Below, piece by piece: positions 25,861 through 34,801 of a stretch of DNA of 64,000 nucleotides. Position 1 is the first letter of the stretch, and every line of letters starts with the position of its first letter. Source of the stretch: Aurantiacibacter sp. MUD61 (GTDB lineage: Bacteria > Pseudomonadota > Alphaproteobacteria > Sphingomonadales > Sphingomonadaceae); contig NZ_CP115446.1 in NCBI RefSeq assembly GCF_027912455.1, forward strand, positions 2,255,501-2,319,500, read 5' to 3'. Made by a program: the position numbers and the translations under genes. The notes below the pieces were generated by a model that was given only the letters and a program-made list of their open reading frames with translations, did not search any database and was not told where the DNA came from.

Positions 25861-26859
25861 ATGAACCGCCTCTTGCGCATTTTCCTTCCGCTTTTCGCAA
25901 TCCTGCTGCCTGCTGCGGCAACAGCGCATGATGCGGAGCATTCCGAATGGTCGATTGCCATCCATGGCGGGGCAGGGACTATTGAGCGGTCGTTGATGAC
26001 GCCGGAGCGGGAAGCCGCCTACAATGCGTCGCTTCAGGCCGCGCTCGATGCAGGTGCCGCGGTGCTTCGTGAAGGCGGCACGGCGGAAGATGCGGTGATC
26101 GCAGTCATCACGCTTCTGGAAGACGATCCGCTTTTCAATGCCGGGCGCGGTGCGGTGCTGACCTGGGAAGGCGGCATCTCGCTCGATAGCTCGCTGATGC
26201 TGGGGCAGGATCTGAGCGCTGGTGCAGTTGCCGGAGTGGACGATGTACGCCACCCGATCCTGCTCGCGCGCGAAGTGATGCGCAACAGCCCGCACGTGTT
26301 GCTGAGCGGCGAGGGTGCGAGCGAATTTGCAGCAGAGCAAGGCCTTGAGCTGATGGACGCCGACTGGTTCATCACCGAACGCCGCGCGCGTTCGCTCGAA
26401 GCTTTTCGCAACCGGCAGGAAGCCAGCATCGAAGATCGCGAGCACGCTTTCGGAACCGTTGGCGCAGTGGCGCGCGATCATCACGGCAATCTGGCGGCTG
26501 GTACCTCGACCGGCGGCACTACCGGCAAGCGCTGGGGCCGCATCGGCGACTCGCCGCTGATCGGCGCTGGTACCTATGCAGACAATCGCTCCTGCGCGGT
26601 CTCCGCGACAGGCACCGGCGAATATTTCATCCGTGCCAGCGTAGCGCGCGCGATCTGTGATCTCATTCGCCTTACCGGTATGGGGCCTCAGGAAGCCGCC
26701 GATCAGACCATGGCGGAAGTTGGCGAAATGGGCGGCGATGGCGGTGTGATTGTCGTCTCGAACCAGGGCGAGACTGCGTTCTCATTTAACACGTCCGGAA
26801 TGTATCGGGGCCGTGCGGACAGCACCGGCGTGAATGAAATCGCGATCTACGCGGACTGA
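25861..26859 (+). CDS. Exported isoaspartyl peptidase/L-asparaginase (Ntn hydrolase)
   Basis: Plant-type asparaginases cleave themselves to expose an N-terminal Thr and then hydrolyse isoaspartyl dipeptides and asparagine. The protein has 332 residues. A signal peptide (MNRLLRIFLPLFAILLPAAATA) precedes WSIAIHGGAGTIERS. The self-cleavage site is G-T199 in AFGTVGAVARD; GTSTGGTTGKRWGRIGDSPLIGAGTYAD forms the substrate pocket in two adjacent motifs. Location in the periplasm is inferred. The gene converges with aroB; their 3' ends overlap by 13 bases. Confidence 0.92.
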   Translation: MNRLLRIFLPLFAILLPAAATAHDAEHSEWSIAIHGGAGTIERSLMTPEREAAYNASLQAALDAGAAVLREGGTAEDAVIAVITLLEDDPLFNAGRGAVLTWEGGISLDSSLMLGQDLSAGAVAGVDDVRHPILLAREVMRNSPHVLLSGEGASEFAAEQGLELMDADWFITERRARSLEAFRNRQEASIEDREHAFGTVGAVARDHHGNLAAGTSTGGTTGKRWGRIGDSPLIGAGTYADNRSCAVSATGTGEYFIRASVARAICDLIRLTGMGPQEAADQTMAEVGEMGGDGGVIVVSNQGETAFSFNTSGMYRGRADSTGVNEIAIYAD

Positions 26860-27956
26860 AGCTGTTGGGCGAGAAACGCGCCGACATCTTCGAGCGAAAC
26901 CTCGCGGTCCAGAAAGGCGTCGCCAATCCCGCGCAGCAGGATGAAGGGCAGGGTGCCTGCATCCATTTTCTTATCGTGGAGCATATGCGCTGCGAGTGCC
27001 TGACCGGTGCAGTGGAGACCAAGCGAGGCAATTTCTACCGGTAGCCTGCTAGCGCCAATCGCTTCAGCGATCCGCTCCGCATCCTCAGCGGACAGATGGC
27101 CTTTGCGCGCAGAATATCGCGCGGCGAGAACCATGCCGAGCGCCACCGCTTCGCCATGCAGCAGGCGATCCGAATAACCGGTCTCCGCTTCCAAAGCATG
27201 GCCGAATGTGTGGCCGAGGTTGAGCAGGGCGCGCGCGCCGCTCGTCTCGCGCTCGTCTTCGGCGACGATCCGCGCCTTGGCTTGCACGCTTTCCGTCACT
27301 GCATATTCGACGGCTTCCCGATCGTGAGCGATCACCCTGGAGCCATTCGCCTCGCACCATTCGAAGAATGCGGCATCGCCAAGGATCCCGTATTTGATGA
27401 CTTCGGCATAGCCGCAGCGCATCTCTCGCTCGGGCAGTGTCGAAAGCACGTCCGTATCGGCGAGCACAAGCGAGGGCTGGTGAAATGCGCCGACAAGGTT
27501 TTTGCCTGCAGCGACATTGATCGCCGTCTTACCACCAACCGAACTATCGACCTGCGCCAGCAGGCTGGTCGGCACCTGGATGAACCCGCAGCCGCGTTTC
27601 AGCATGGAGGCGGCAAAGCCCGTCAGATCGCCGATAACGCCGCCGCCCAGCGCCACAATGTGATCGCCGCGTTCTACCTCTTCGCCGAGCAACCACTCGA
27701 CCGTGCGCGAAAGGCCATCCCAGCTTTTCGCGCCTTCTCCGGGTTCGTGGACCAGCCACGCGGGGTGTTTCCCGGCGGCCTCCAGCGATTGGGCAAGGGC
27801 CTCACCCCAATGGGCATACACATTACGGTCGGTGACGATAGGCACGCGCGTCTTGCGCAGCAGCCCACCGCATTCCTCAGCGAAATTGCCGATCAACCCG
27901 CCGCCAATGCGAACATCGTAGCTGCGCCCCGCAAGTTCGACTCTCACTTCAGCCAT
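26847..27956 (-). CDS. aroB: 3-dehydroquinate synthase
   Basis: Second step of the shikimate pathway, an NAD- and metal-dependent cyclisation of DAHP. The protein has 369 residues. NAD site GGGVIGDLTGFAASMLKRG, then VPTSLLAQVDSSVGGKT, the metal-binding Glu region CGYAEVIKYG, and metal His residues in LLNLGHTFGHALE and LLHGEAVALGM. The start at 27956 overlaps the aroK end by 13 bases, giving the usual aroK-aroB operon order. Confidence 0.97.
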   Translation of the reverse strand: MAEVRVELAGRSYDVRIGGGLIGNFAEECGGLLRKTRVPIVTDRNVYAHWGEALAQSLEAAGKHPAWLVHEPGEGAKSWDGLSRTVEWLLGEEVERGDHIVALGGGVIGDLTGFAASMLKRGCGFIQVPTSLLAQVDSSVGGKTAINVAAGKNLVGAFHQPSLVLADTDVLSTLPEREMRCGYAEVIKYGILGDAAFFEWCEANGSRVIAHDREAVEYAVTESVQAKARIVAEDERETSGARALLNLGHTFGHALEAETGYSDRLLHGEAVALGMVLAARYSARKGHLSAEDAERIAEAIGASRLPVEIASLGLHCTGQALAAHMLHDKKMDAGTLPFILLRGIGDAFLDREVSLEDVGAFLAQQLQSA

Positions 27957-28522
27957 CGGTCGAGCCCTTCGAGGATGCGATTGACGGTTGTCTGGTGCGG
28001 CCCGCTGTCGCTTTTCACATGGATGTGCGCTTCGGCATACACCGGTTCACGCTCGGTCTTCATCTTGGTGACCTTTCCGCGAATGTCGCCGGTGCGCAGC
28101 AGAGGGCGGCGCTTGTTGCGACTGACCCGTTCGACCAGCGTGTCGATTGCCGCGTCGAGCCAGATGGCCACGCCTTCTTGCTTGATAAGCTCGCGGGTCT
28201 CTTCTTCCAGAAAAGCACCGCCGCCCGTCGCCAGAACGCAACCTGCGCCGCTTTCTTCCATCAGGCGCGCGATGACCCGCCGCTCCCCGTCGCGAAAATA
28301 CTCCTCGCCGAACTGGTCGAAAATTTCCGCAACCGACATATTGGCCGCTTCGACGATCTCCTCGTCAGCGTCTGTAAAGTCCATGTCCAGCACATTGGCG
28401 AGGCGGCGCCCGACGGTGGATTTGCCCACCCCCATCATGCCGACCAGTACCAATGGCCTGTCGAGGCGCTGCTTGATGGAGCGCAACATCGCATCATCGG
28501 GCAAAGGCTTGGACATGGTCAT
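27944..28522 (-). CDS. aroK: Shikimate kinase
   Basis: Phosphorylates shikimate with ATP. The protein has 192 residues from the ATG at 28522; an in-frame ATG at 28516 is equally possible. Walker A is GMMGVGKST, the shikimate-binding DADEEIVEAA and FGEEYFRDGERRV follow, then LATGGGAF and the lid region RNKRRPLLR. It is the first gene of the aroK-aroB unit and divergent from the small membrane-protein gene, with about 93 bases between the starts. Confidence 0.96.
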   Translation of the reverse strand: MTMSKPLPDDAMLRSIKQRLDRPLVLVGMMGVGKSTVGRRLANVLDMDFTDADEEIVEAANMSVAEIFDQFGEEYFRDGERRVIARLMEESGAGCVLATGGGAFLEEETRELIKQEGVAIWLDAAIDTLVERVSRNKRRPLLRTGDIRGKVTKMKTEREPVYAEAHIHVKSDSGPHQTTVNRILEGLDRWLK

Positions 28523-28615
28523 TGCCGCAAGGCCTATAGATAGGCTAACCGCGCTGGCAAGGCTGCGAACAAACTTGCGCGCAGCGATGATGTAACAAAC
28601 GGGAAGTGTCGCGAG

Positions 28616-28750
28616 GTGTCTAAACGCCTGATGATCATGCTTGCGCTGATTGTTATTTTGCTTGTTCTCGCTGTCGCCTGGTTCGATGGCGGGCGTGAGG
28701 AACAGCGCCTGATTGTAGAGCCCGTGGAATTGCCGGAGAGAAATTCTTGA
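28616..28750 (+). CDS. 44-residue single-pass membrane protein
   Basis: A GTG at 28616 with GGGAAG nine bases upstream opens a 44-codon frame ending at TGA 28748-28750. The product has a short basic start (MSKRL), one strongly hydrophobic helix (about 6-22) and a charged C-terminus (DGGREEQRLIVEPVELPERN). Topology is probably N-in with the tail in the periplasm. The stop codon overlaps the TTG start of the next, larger exported protein in a TTGA junction, which argues that the small frame is really translated. I do not recognise the family. Confidence 0.65.
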   Translation: MSKRLMIMLALIVILLVLAVAWFDGGREEQRLIVEPVELPERNS

Positions 28751-30600
28751 AACGCGTTGGACTTTGGCTTGCCGGGGCGGGCTTTGCCCTCACATCGACG
28801 CTGGCGCTTGCCAGCGGGCCGGAAGACCTGTTGCCACCCGCATTCCGCGATCCCCCGCCGCAATCCACGCCGACGCCTACTCCCACCGCGACACGGACAA
28901 GCGCGCCCGCACCGTCGGGCGGCACCGCTGCACCATCGGTATCCGCGCCTGTCGTGCAGGATATTCCGTCGTCGAGCAGCCCTGCGCCGGGCCGGGCTCG
29001 CCTTCCGGCCGATTTTCCGACGCTGGAAGAGCTGGAGCGGATGGAATCGTTCGAAGTGAACGAGCTGTTCGGCCTGCGTCCAAAATTCGATATTCCAGCC
29101 GCCGCCCGCCGTGACCTTGCAGAAATCGGCGTCTTAAACCGCGCAGAGGGTGGCTTTGTCACCGGATCGCTGGCGAACCAGCCGGCCGCACTTGTACGTG
29201 CAGCGCTTGAGGCAAGCGATGGTCCGATCATCTCGCGCTGGGGGCATATTCTGATGCGTCGTGCGCTCGCCAGCAGGCTCGATGCGCCCGAGGGCATGGA
29301 TGCGGTCGAATTTGCGGCTTTGCGCGCAGAGGCTCTCTCCGGAATGGGCGAAGCCGTCGTTGCTCGCACGGTGGTGCAGGATATCGACGCCGGCAATTAC
29401 GATCGCGCGCTGACCGATGCGGCGGTTTCGGCCTATCTCGCTTCGGGAGATGTACTCGGCGCATGTCCTATCGCTGTGCTGCGCGGAGACCTGCGCGAAG
29501 ATGGCGAATGGGAATTGCTGCGCGCGATCTGCGCTGCCTATCTTGGCCAAACGCGTAGCGCCGAGCGTGATCTCGACCGTGCTCTCGGCACCGGTGCAGC
29601 GCCAGAGATCGATGTCCGTCTGGCCCAACGCTTTGCCGGAGCGGCCGGCGATGGTGGCCGTGCCGTCAACATCGAGTGGGAAGGGGTGGAAGAGATCACC
29701 CCATGGCGCTTCGCCTTGGCACGCTCGCTCGGAGTGGAGCTGCCTGAGGGCTTGCCATTCACGGGGCAGACTCCCGATGATTATGCCATTTCCGACGTCC
29801 TGATTCCCGCGACTCCGCTGCTCCAGCGCGTGAATTCTGCCGATGCGGCGGGTGGCCGCGGTGTCCTGTCGTCAGCTGCCATGGTTGATCTGTATTCGCG
29901 GCTCTGGGCCAGCGATGCTTACGACCAGGCCGACAAGGCGGAGGCGGGCCTGCTGCGCGAAGCCTATGTCGCGTCGACTTCGGCGGAGCGAATTGCCGCC
30001 ATGCGCGAATTGTGGGAGCAGGACACTGACGCGATGTATGCGCGCCAGGTCCTCACTGGCTATGCCGCGGCGCGCATTCAGCCGAGTGAGGAATTGCTGC
30101 AAGATGCGCCGGCGTTGATCGCTTCGATGCTGACCGCTGGCCTCGATCGCAATGCCATGCGCTGGGGCTCCATCGTTCCTGCTGGAAGTGAAGGCTGGGC
30201 GCTTTTGGCCCTTGCACAGCCGGAACGCGAAGGCACGGTAAGTGGCGGCGACGTCGATAGTTTCATCGATGACGATGATAGCACCGACATGCGCAAATCC
30301 GCCTTTCTTGTTGCAGGGCTGGCGGGTCTGGAGCGTCTCGACGAGGATGATTTTGGCGATTTCGCAGATCGCCTGGGCATAAATTACACGCGGCAAAGCG
30401 CGTGGAGCGGCAAGATCGAAGCGGCATCGTCCTATGGCAATCAGGCGCTCGTGGCGTTGCTTTCAGGCCTTGGCATGCAGGGGCGCAGCTGGGATCAGAT
30501 GACGCCGCGCCATCTCTATCACATCGTGCGTGCGCTCAATCGTGCCGGGCTTTCGGCGGAGGCGCGGATGATTGCGGCGGAGGCCGTCGCGCGGAGCTAG
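28747..30600 (+). CDS. Large exported protein with helical repeats, unknown function
   Basis: The 617-residue protein starts at the TTG overlapping the stop of the 44-residue protein. A signal peptide (MKRVGLWLAGAGFALTSTLALA) is followed by a Pro/Thr/Ala-rich linker (about 30-85), then a long Ala/Leu-rich helical region. This region has repeated helix pairs such as LGACPIAVLRGDL with EWELLRAICAAYLGQTRSAERDLDRAL in two adjacent helices, reminiscent of TPR/SEL1-type solenoids. No enzymatic motif is visible. The product is likely periplasmic or surface-linked. It precedes xerD by 44 bases; a functional link with xerD is not evident. Confidence 0.8.
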   Translation: MKRVGLWLAGAGFALTSTLALASGPEDLLPPAFRDPPPQSTPTPTPTATRTSAPAPSGGTAAPSVSAPVVQDIPSSSSPAPGRARLPADFPTLEELERMESFEVNELFGLRPKFDIPAAARRDLAEIGVLNRAEGGFVTGSLANQPAALVRAALEASDGPIISRWGHILMRRALASRLDAPEGMDAVEFAALRAEALSGMGEAVVARTVVQDIDAGNYDRALTDAAVSAYLASGDVLGACPIAVLRGDLREDGEWELLRAICAAYLGQTRSAERDLDRALGTGAAPEIDVRLAQRFAGAAGDGGRAVNIEWEGVEEITPWRFALARSLGVELPEGLPFTGQTPDDYAISDVLIPATPLLQRVNSADAAGGRGVLSSAAMVDLYSRLWASDAYDQADKAEAGLLREAYVASTSAERIAAMRELWEQDTDAMYARQVLTGYAAARIQPSEELLQDAPALIASMLTAGLDRNAMRWGSIVPAGSEGWALLALAQPEREGTVSGGDVDSFIDDDDSTDMRKSAFLVAGLAGLERLDEDDFGDFADRLGINYTRQSAWSGKIEAASSYGNQALVALLSGLGMQGRSWDQMTPRHLYHIVRALNRAGLSAEARMIAAEAVARS

Positions 30601-30644
30601 GTCGCGGGCACAGGCCGCGAGCCAATTGGGGAGAGCAGGCGTCC

Positions 30645-31523
30645 ATGTCCGCCGCGATCGACAGTTTTCTGGCGATGATGGCTGCAGAACGCGGCGCTGC
30701 GGCGAATACGCTGGCAGCCTATCGCCGCGATCTTGAAGCCAGCGAGGATCTGCTGGGGGATCTGTTGTCAGCCTCGCGCGAAGACCTGGCCAAGCTGAGC
30801 GGCCAGTGGGCGAATCTTGCACCTTCCACCGTCGCGCGCAAAATCTCCGCCCTGCGGCAATTCTTCGGCTTTTGTGTCGATGAGGGGCTGCGAGCGGATG
30901 ATCCCTCCGCCGCCTTGTCACGCCCGCAGGCCCGCCGACCGTTACCCAAAATCCTGTCACATCAGGAAGTGGAGGCGATTTTCGCGCAGGTGGAAGAGGA
31001 AGCGAAAGGCGATGAGCCGAAAGCGGTTCGCCTGCTTGCGCTTTTCGAACTGCTTTATGGTTCAGGCTTGAGGGCGTCCGAACTCATTTCGCTTCCCGTC
31101 AGTGCCGTCCCGCGTGATGCGCCGTTCCTTACAATCACAGGCAAGGGCGGCCAGCAACGCATGGTGCCCGTCTCACGCCGTGCGCAGGCTGCATTGTCGC
31201 GTTGGCTGGAGGTGCGCGGCTCGGACAGCGCCTATCTCTTCCCATCGCGCGCCAAGCATATCAGCCGCATCCGCCTCTATCAGATGGTGAAAGAGCTGGC
31301 GGGGCGGGCTGGCATCGACCCGGCCAAAGTCAGCCCGCACGTGCTGCGCCATGCCTTTGCAACGCATCTGTTGGAGGGCGGGGCGGATCTGCGCGTGCTC
31401 CAGACTTTGCTTGGCCACGCCGATATCGCCACGACGCAGATCTACACCCATGTCGATTCCGCGCGCCTCGTGGCGCTGGTAAACGAGCGACATCCCCTTG
31501 CGGCACGCCGCAGAGAGGGCTAG
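30645..31523 (+). CDS. xerD: Tyrosine recombinase XerD
   Basis: Site-specific recombinase that resolves chromosome dimers at dif with XerC. The protein has 292 residues. The N-terminal SAM-like DNA-binding domain (FLAMMAAERGAAANTLAAYRRD) precedes the catalytic domain with R in YGSGLRASEL, K in TGKGGQQR, HVLRHAFATHLL, LLGHADIATTQIYTHV with the nucleophilic Tyr. The context aroK-xerD-accA favours XerD over XerC, but the distinction is not certain from sequence alone. Confidence 0.92.
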   Translation: MSAAIDSFLAMMAAERGAAANTLAAYRRDLEASEDLLGDLLSASREDLAKLSGQWANLAPSTVARKISALRQFFGFCVDEGLRADDPSAALSRPQARRPLPKILSHQEVEAIFAQVEEEAKGDEPKAVRLLALFELLYGSGLRASELISLPVSAVPRDAPFLTITGKGGQQRMVPVSRRAQAALSRWLEVRGSDSAYLFPSRAKHISRIRLYQMVKELAGRAGIDPAKVSPHVLRHAFATHLLEGGADLRVLQTLLGHADIATTQIYTHVDSARLVALVNERHPLAARRREG

Positions 31524-31532
31524 CGGGCAGCT

Positions 31533-32492
31533 ATGGCCACATTCCTCGAGTTTGAAAAACCGGTTGCCGAACTGGAAGCCAAAATCGCCGAACTGCGTGA
31601 AGCGGCAGGTGATGATGGCGATGTCGATATTTCGAAAGAGCTCAAACGGCTTGAGGCGAAAAGCGCCAAGCTGTTGCAAAGCACTTACGAGGGGCTGTCG
31701 CCGTGGCAGAAAACGCAGGTTGCCCGCCATTCCTCGCGCCCGCATTTCCGCGATTACGTGGAGCACGGCTTCGATGATTTCATGCCGCTTGGTGGGGATC
31801 GGCTGTATGGCGACGACCAGGCGATCATGGGCGGCCTTGCCACAATGTGCGGCCGCAAGGTCGTGTTGATCGGCCATGAAAAAGGCAACGACACCGAAAG
31901 CCGCATTCGCCACAATTTCGGCATGGGCAAGCCTGAGGGCTATCGCAAAGCCATCCGTCTGATGGAACTGGCGGACCGGTTCGGCCTGCCGGTGGTGACA
32001 CTGGTCGATACATCCGGCGCATTTCCCGGCATCGAGGCAGAAGAGCGCGGTCAGGCCGAAGCGATTGCCCGTTCGACCGAAGCGTGTCTCTCGCTCGGCG
32101 TTCCGATGGTTTCGGCCATCGTGGGCGAGGGTGGATCGGGCGGCGCGGTTGCGCTCGCCAGTGCAGAGCGCGTGCTCATGTTCGAGCATGCCGTTTACTC
32201 GGTCATTTCACCTGAGGGCTGTGCCTCTATCCTGTGGCGCACAGCGGAAAAGGCTCCGCAGGCGGCAGAGGCAATGAAGCTGACCGCGCAGAACCTGCTC
32301 GAACTGGGTGTGATCGACCGGATCGTGCCTGAACCTGTCGGCGGCGCGCATCGCGATGCCGAGACCGCTATCTCCAACCTTATCGACGCTATCGATGAAG
32401 AGCTGGGGACGCTCAGCGTTCATGAGCCGGGAGAGCTCAAGCGCATGCGTGATGAGCGCTTCCTCGCCATCGGGCAGAGCCTTTCACGCTAA
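31533..32492 (+). CDS. accA: Acetyl-CoA carboxylase carboxyltransferase subunit alpha
   Basis: With AccD it transfers the carboxyl group from biotin to acetyl-CoA in fatty acid synthesis. The protein has 319 residues, the normal length. Visible are an N-terminal coiled segment ([18 protein letters not shown]), [22 protein letters not shown] in two adjacent parts, [20 protein letters not shown], the oxyanion-type [12 protein letters not shown] and [14 protein letters not shown]. It is nine bases after xerD. Confidence 0.97.
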   Translation: MATFLEFEKPVAELEAKIAELREAAGDDGDVDISKELKRLEAKSAKLLQSTYEGLSPWQKTQVARHSSRPHFRDYVEHGFDDFMPLGGDRLYGDDQAIMGGLATMCGRKVVLIGHEKGNDTESRIRHNFGMGKPEGYRKAIRLMELADRFGLPVVTLVDTSGAFPGIEAEERGQAEAIARSTEACLSLGVPMVSAIVGEGGSGGAVALASAERVLMFEHAVYSVISPEGCASILWRTAEKAPQAAEAMKLTAQNLLELGVIDRIVPEPVGGAHRDAETAISNLIDAIDEELGTLSVHEPGELKRMRDERFLAIGQSLSR

Positions 32493-32604
32493 TTTACAGC
32501 TTTTTGCGTCCCGTCATTCGGGAACCTGCCATCCCAGCATGCATTTGCGAATATAAGCGGCGACAGCCCGGCTGTGCCGCATGGAAATGCATCAGGAGAT
32601 GGGA

Positions 32605-34089
32605 ATGCCGCAGTTTAACACACGCAAGATCAAAGCGCTCGCAATAGCAGGAGTTGCGTCAATCGCACTCTCAGCCTGCGCCACTATCCCGGGCGCCAAT
32701 GTCGCGCCTGGCTCGCCCATCACCGCTGAAGAAGCGCAGGTCGGTGCGCAGTACCATGAGCAATTTGTTGCCGAATTCGGCGGCGAGATGACAGGACCGC
32801 AGGCTCGCTATGTGCAACAGGTAGGACAGAACATCGCGCTCCAGTCCGGTCTGGCGACCAGCCCCGGCGCGTTCGATGTCACCCTGCTGAATTCCAGCGT
32901 GAACAACGCCTTCGCGGTTCCCGGCGGCTACGTCTATGCGACACGCCAGCTTGTGAATTTGATGAACAATGAAGCCGAGCTCGCGGCGGTTCTGGGCCAC
33001 GAGGTCGGCCACGTCGCTGCTCGTCACTCGGCGCGGCGCCAGGCGGCGGCACAGCGCAATCAGCTTGGCGGTGTCGGCATCGCTATCCTTTCGCAGCTGC
33101 TCTTGGGCAACAGCCAGCTTGGCAACACTGTCTCGCAAGGGGCGATGCAGCTGTCTCAGTCCCTGACGCTTAGCTATTCGCGCAATCAGGAACTGGAAGC
33201 CGATGCGCTCGGCATACAGTATCTGAATAGTGCGGGATATGATCCGCGCGCCATGGCAACCCTGCTGCAAAGCCTGGCGGCGCAAAACCAGCTCGATGCG
33301 CAATTGCAGGGTCGAGACAACGCGACGATCCCCGAATGGGCGTCGACACACCCCGATCCTGCAAGCCGCGTGCAGAATGCGGTGCAGCTCGCCGGCAATG
33401 CGACTGGTGCGACCAGTCGCAACACCTTCCTCAACAGTATCGATGGGATGATCTACGGCGACGATCCCGAGCAGGGCGTTATCGAAGGCCGCCAATTCAT
33501 CCATCCGATTCTGCGCTTCAGCTTCACTGCGCCGCAGGGCTTCTACATGGTGAACAGCCCGCGTGCGGTTTCCATCAATGGTGATGGCGGTCGTTCGCAG
33601 CTTACCCTCGCTCAATATGACGGAAATCTCGAAAATTATGTGCGCAGCGTTTTCCGCGCGCTTGGTGGCGAGCAGCAACAGCTGGCCCCGCAATCGCTGG
33701 AACGCACGACAGTGAATGGCCTGCCTGCCGCTTACGGTACAGCACGGGTCAACAACGGACAGAGCCAGGTGGATGTGACTGTGTTTGCCTATGATTTCGG
33801 CAATGGTCAGGCTTACCACTTCCAGTCGATCACACCGGCAGGGCAGGCGGGCACTTTCAACTCGCTGTATAACTCAATGGAGCGTATCAGCGCCGCAGAA
33901 GCTGGCAGTGTTGTTCCACGCCGGATCGACATCGTCACCGCTCAGCCTAATGACACAGTCGCACGGATGGCGCGCTTCATGGCCTATGATGATGCGCAGG
34001 TCGCGCGCTTCCGGGTGCTGAATGGCCTCTTCGGCGATGCGGAAGTTGTGCCGGGCCAGCAGTACAAGATCGTCGTTCGCTCAAACTAG
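32605..34089 (+). CDS. M48 metallopeptidase lipoprotein with C-terminal LysM
   Basis: The 494-residue protein starts at the ATG at 32605, eight bases after AGGAG; earlier in-frame ATGs at 32581, 32587 and 32599 lack good sites. The signal peptide ends in the lipobox LSAC (C25). The zinc site HEVGH is at 132-136, followed by LEADALGIQYLNSAG, which supplies the third ligand Glu. After a mid-domain (RFSFTAPQGFYM) a LysM-like segment ends the protein (VTAQPNDTVARMARFMAYDD, then VPGQQYKIVV). Relatives such as BepA act in quality control of outer-membrane proteins in the periplasm; that role is inferred. Confidence 0.92.
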   Translation: MPQFNTRKIKALAIAGVASIALSACATIPGANVAPGSPITAEEAQVGAQYHEQFVAEFGGEMTGPQARYVQQVGQNIALQSGLATSPGAFDVTLLNSSVNNAFAVPGGYVYATRQLVNLMNNEAELAAVLGHEVGHVAARHSARRQAAAQRNQLGGVGIAILSQLLLGNSQLGNTVSQGAMQLSQSLTLSYSRNQELEADALGIQYLNSAGYDPRAMATLLQSLAAQNQLDAQLQGRDNATIPEWASTHPDPASRVQNAVQLAGNATGATSRNTFLNSIDGMIYGDDPEQGVIEGRQFIHPILRFSFTAPQGFYMVNSPRAVSINGDGGRSQLTLAQYDGNLENYVRSVFRALGGEQQQLAPQSLERTTVNGLPAAYGTARVNNGQSQVDVTVFAYDFGNGQAYHFQSITPAGQAGTFNSLYNSMERISAAEAGSVVPRRIDIVTAQPNDTVARMARFMAYDDAQVARFRVLNGLFGDAEVVPGQQYKIVVRSN

Positions 34090-34126
34090 GAAACCGCTGC
34101 CGAGCAATCGCGCCAGCGCAACCACC

Positions 34127-34160
34127 AAGGGCCGCCCCGTGGTCGGGAGCGGCCCTTTTT
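34127..34160 (+). terminator. Intrinsic terminator after the M48 peptidase gene
   Basis: AAGGGCCGC (34127-34135) pairs perfectly with GCGGCCCTT (34149-34157), followed by TTTTT (34156-34160). It lies 38 bases after the stop codon. Confidence 0.85.
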
Positions 34161-34194
34161 GTGTCGGTATTCCGACACTCAGATGGTGTGCAGA

Positions 34195-34228
34195 CAAAAA
34201 GAAAGGGCGGCAGGTTTCCCTGCCGCCC
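34195..34228 (-). terminator. Intrinsic terminator of the Flp pilin genes
   Basis: GGGCGGCAGG (34205-34214) pairs with CCTGCCGCCC (34219-34228) around a four-base loop. Read on the minus strand, the stem is followed by TTTC and TTTTT, placing a terminator 21 bases after the pilin stop. Another small hairpin, GTGTCGG/CCGACAC (34161-34178), lies between the two convergent terminators. Confidence 0.8.
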
Positions 34229-34249
34229 CTCTTTTAGTCACCGACCAGA

Positions 34250-34432
34250 TTACTGGTTCTTGGTGTTAGCAGCGTCGAGCTCGGTCTTCACGTTGTTGAA
34301 CGTGGTGCTGAGTTCGTTACCGAGGCTCTGCATTGCAGTGATAGCAGCAACAGCGATGAGGGCAGCGATCAGGCCATATTCGATGGCGGTTGCACCCTGC
34401 TCGTCGCGGATCATGTTCTTGAAGAAAGTCAT
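34250..34432 (-). CDS. Flp/Fap-type pilin
   Basis: The prepilin has 60 residues: leader MTFFKNMIRDEQG, then the processing site with G before ATAIEYGLIAALIAVAAITA. The conserved Glu-Tyr pair at +5/+6 of the mature hydrophobic helix is present. A short hydrophilic end follows (VKTELDAANTKNQ). Flp pilins are assembled by the Tad machinery into bundled adhesive pili. AGGAGA precedes the ATG. No tad/cpa assembly genes are in the window, so they must lie elsewhere. Confidence 0.93.
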   Translation of the reverse strand: MTFFKNMIRDEQGATAIEYGLIAALIAVAAITAMQSLGNELSTTFNNVKTELDAANTKNQ

Positions 34433-34527
34433 TACGTAGTCTCCTGGTTTAGTTCTTCGGTACCCGGCTCTTTCGGGTTTCCCTGATTGAGCTCGTCCCT
34501 GAATACGGGCGAATTCTGAAGAAAATC

Positions 34528-34722
34528 CTAAGATCGTGCGTTCGAACTTGCAGTCTCAACTTTGGTCTCGACGCTGCTCCACATGTTGGTGGTAGAAGTC
34601 GCCATGCCCTGCAGCGCGGTGATCATCGCAATCGCGATCAATGCCAGGATGAGGCCATATTCTATGGCAGTCGCACCGCGCTCATCGCGCATCAGCTGCT
34701 TCAGGAAGATTGCATTCGACAC
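34528..34722 (-). CDS. Flp/Fap-type pilin, second copy
   Basis: The 64-residue prepilin begins at a GTG (34722) behind AGGGGA. It has the same Flp leader and helix: MRDERG followed by ATAIEYGLILALIAIAMITA, then a Thr/Ser-rich end (TSTTNMWSSVETKVETASS). It lies upstream of the other pilin, 95 bases apart, and is clearly a paralogue. The N-terminal halves are nearly identical and the C-terminal parts differ, so one may be a minor subunit. Confidence 0.92.
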   Translation of the reverse strand: MSNAIFLKQLMRDERGATAIEYGLILALIAIAMITALQGMATSTTNMWSSVETKVETASSNARS

Positions 34723-34801
34723 AGGATAGTCCCCTAGTTAGGTGCGATGTTGTAAAATTTCGCAGCGAGGAGTTAACGCGAAGTGGGCGGGCAGGGTTAA
34801 C

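Noticed and set aside
30402..30644. Extended N-terminus for xerD
   Set aside because: It would overlap the preceding exported-protein gene by about 200 bases; the ATG at 30645 matches the family start.
32500..32560. EcfG promoter before the M48 peptidase gene (GGAAC near 32520)
   Set aside because: No CGTT-like element at 16-17 bases downstream.
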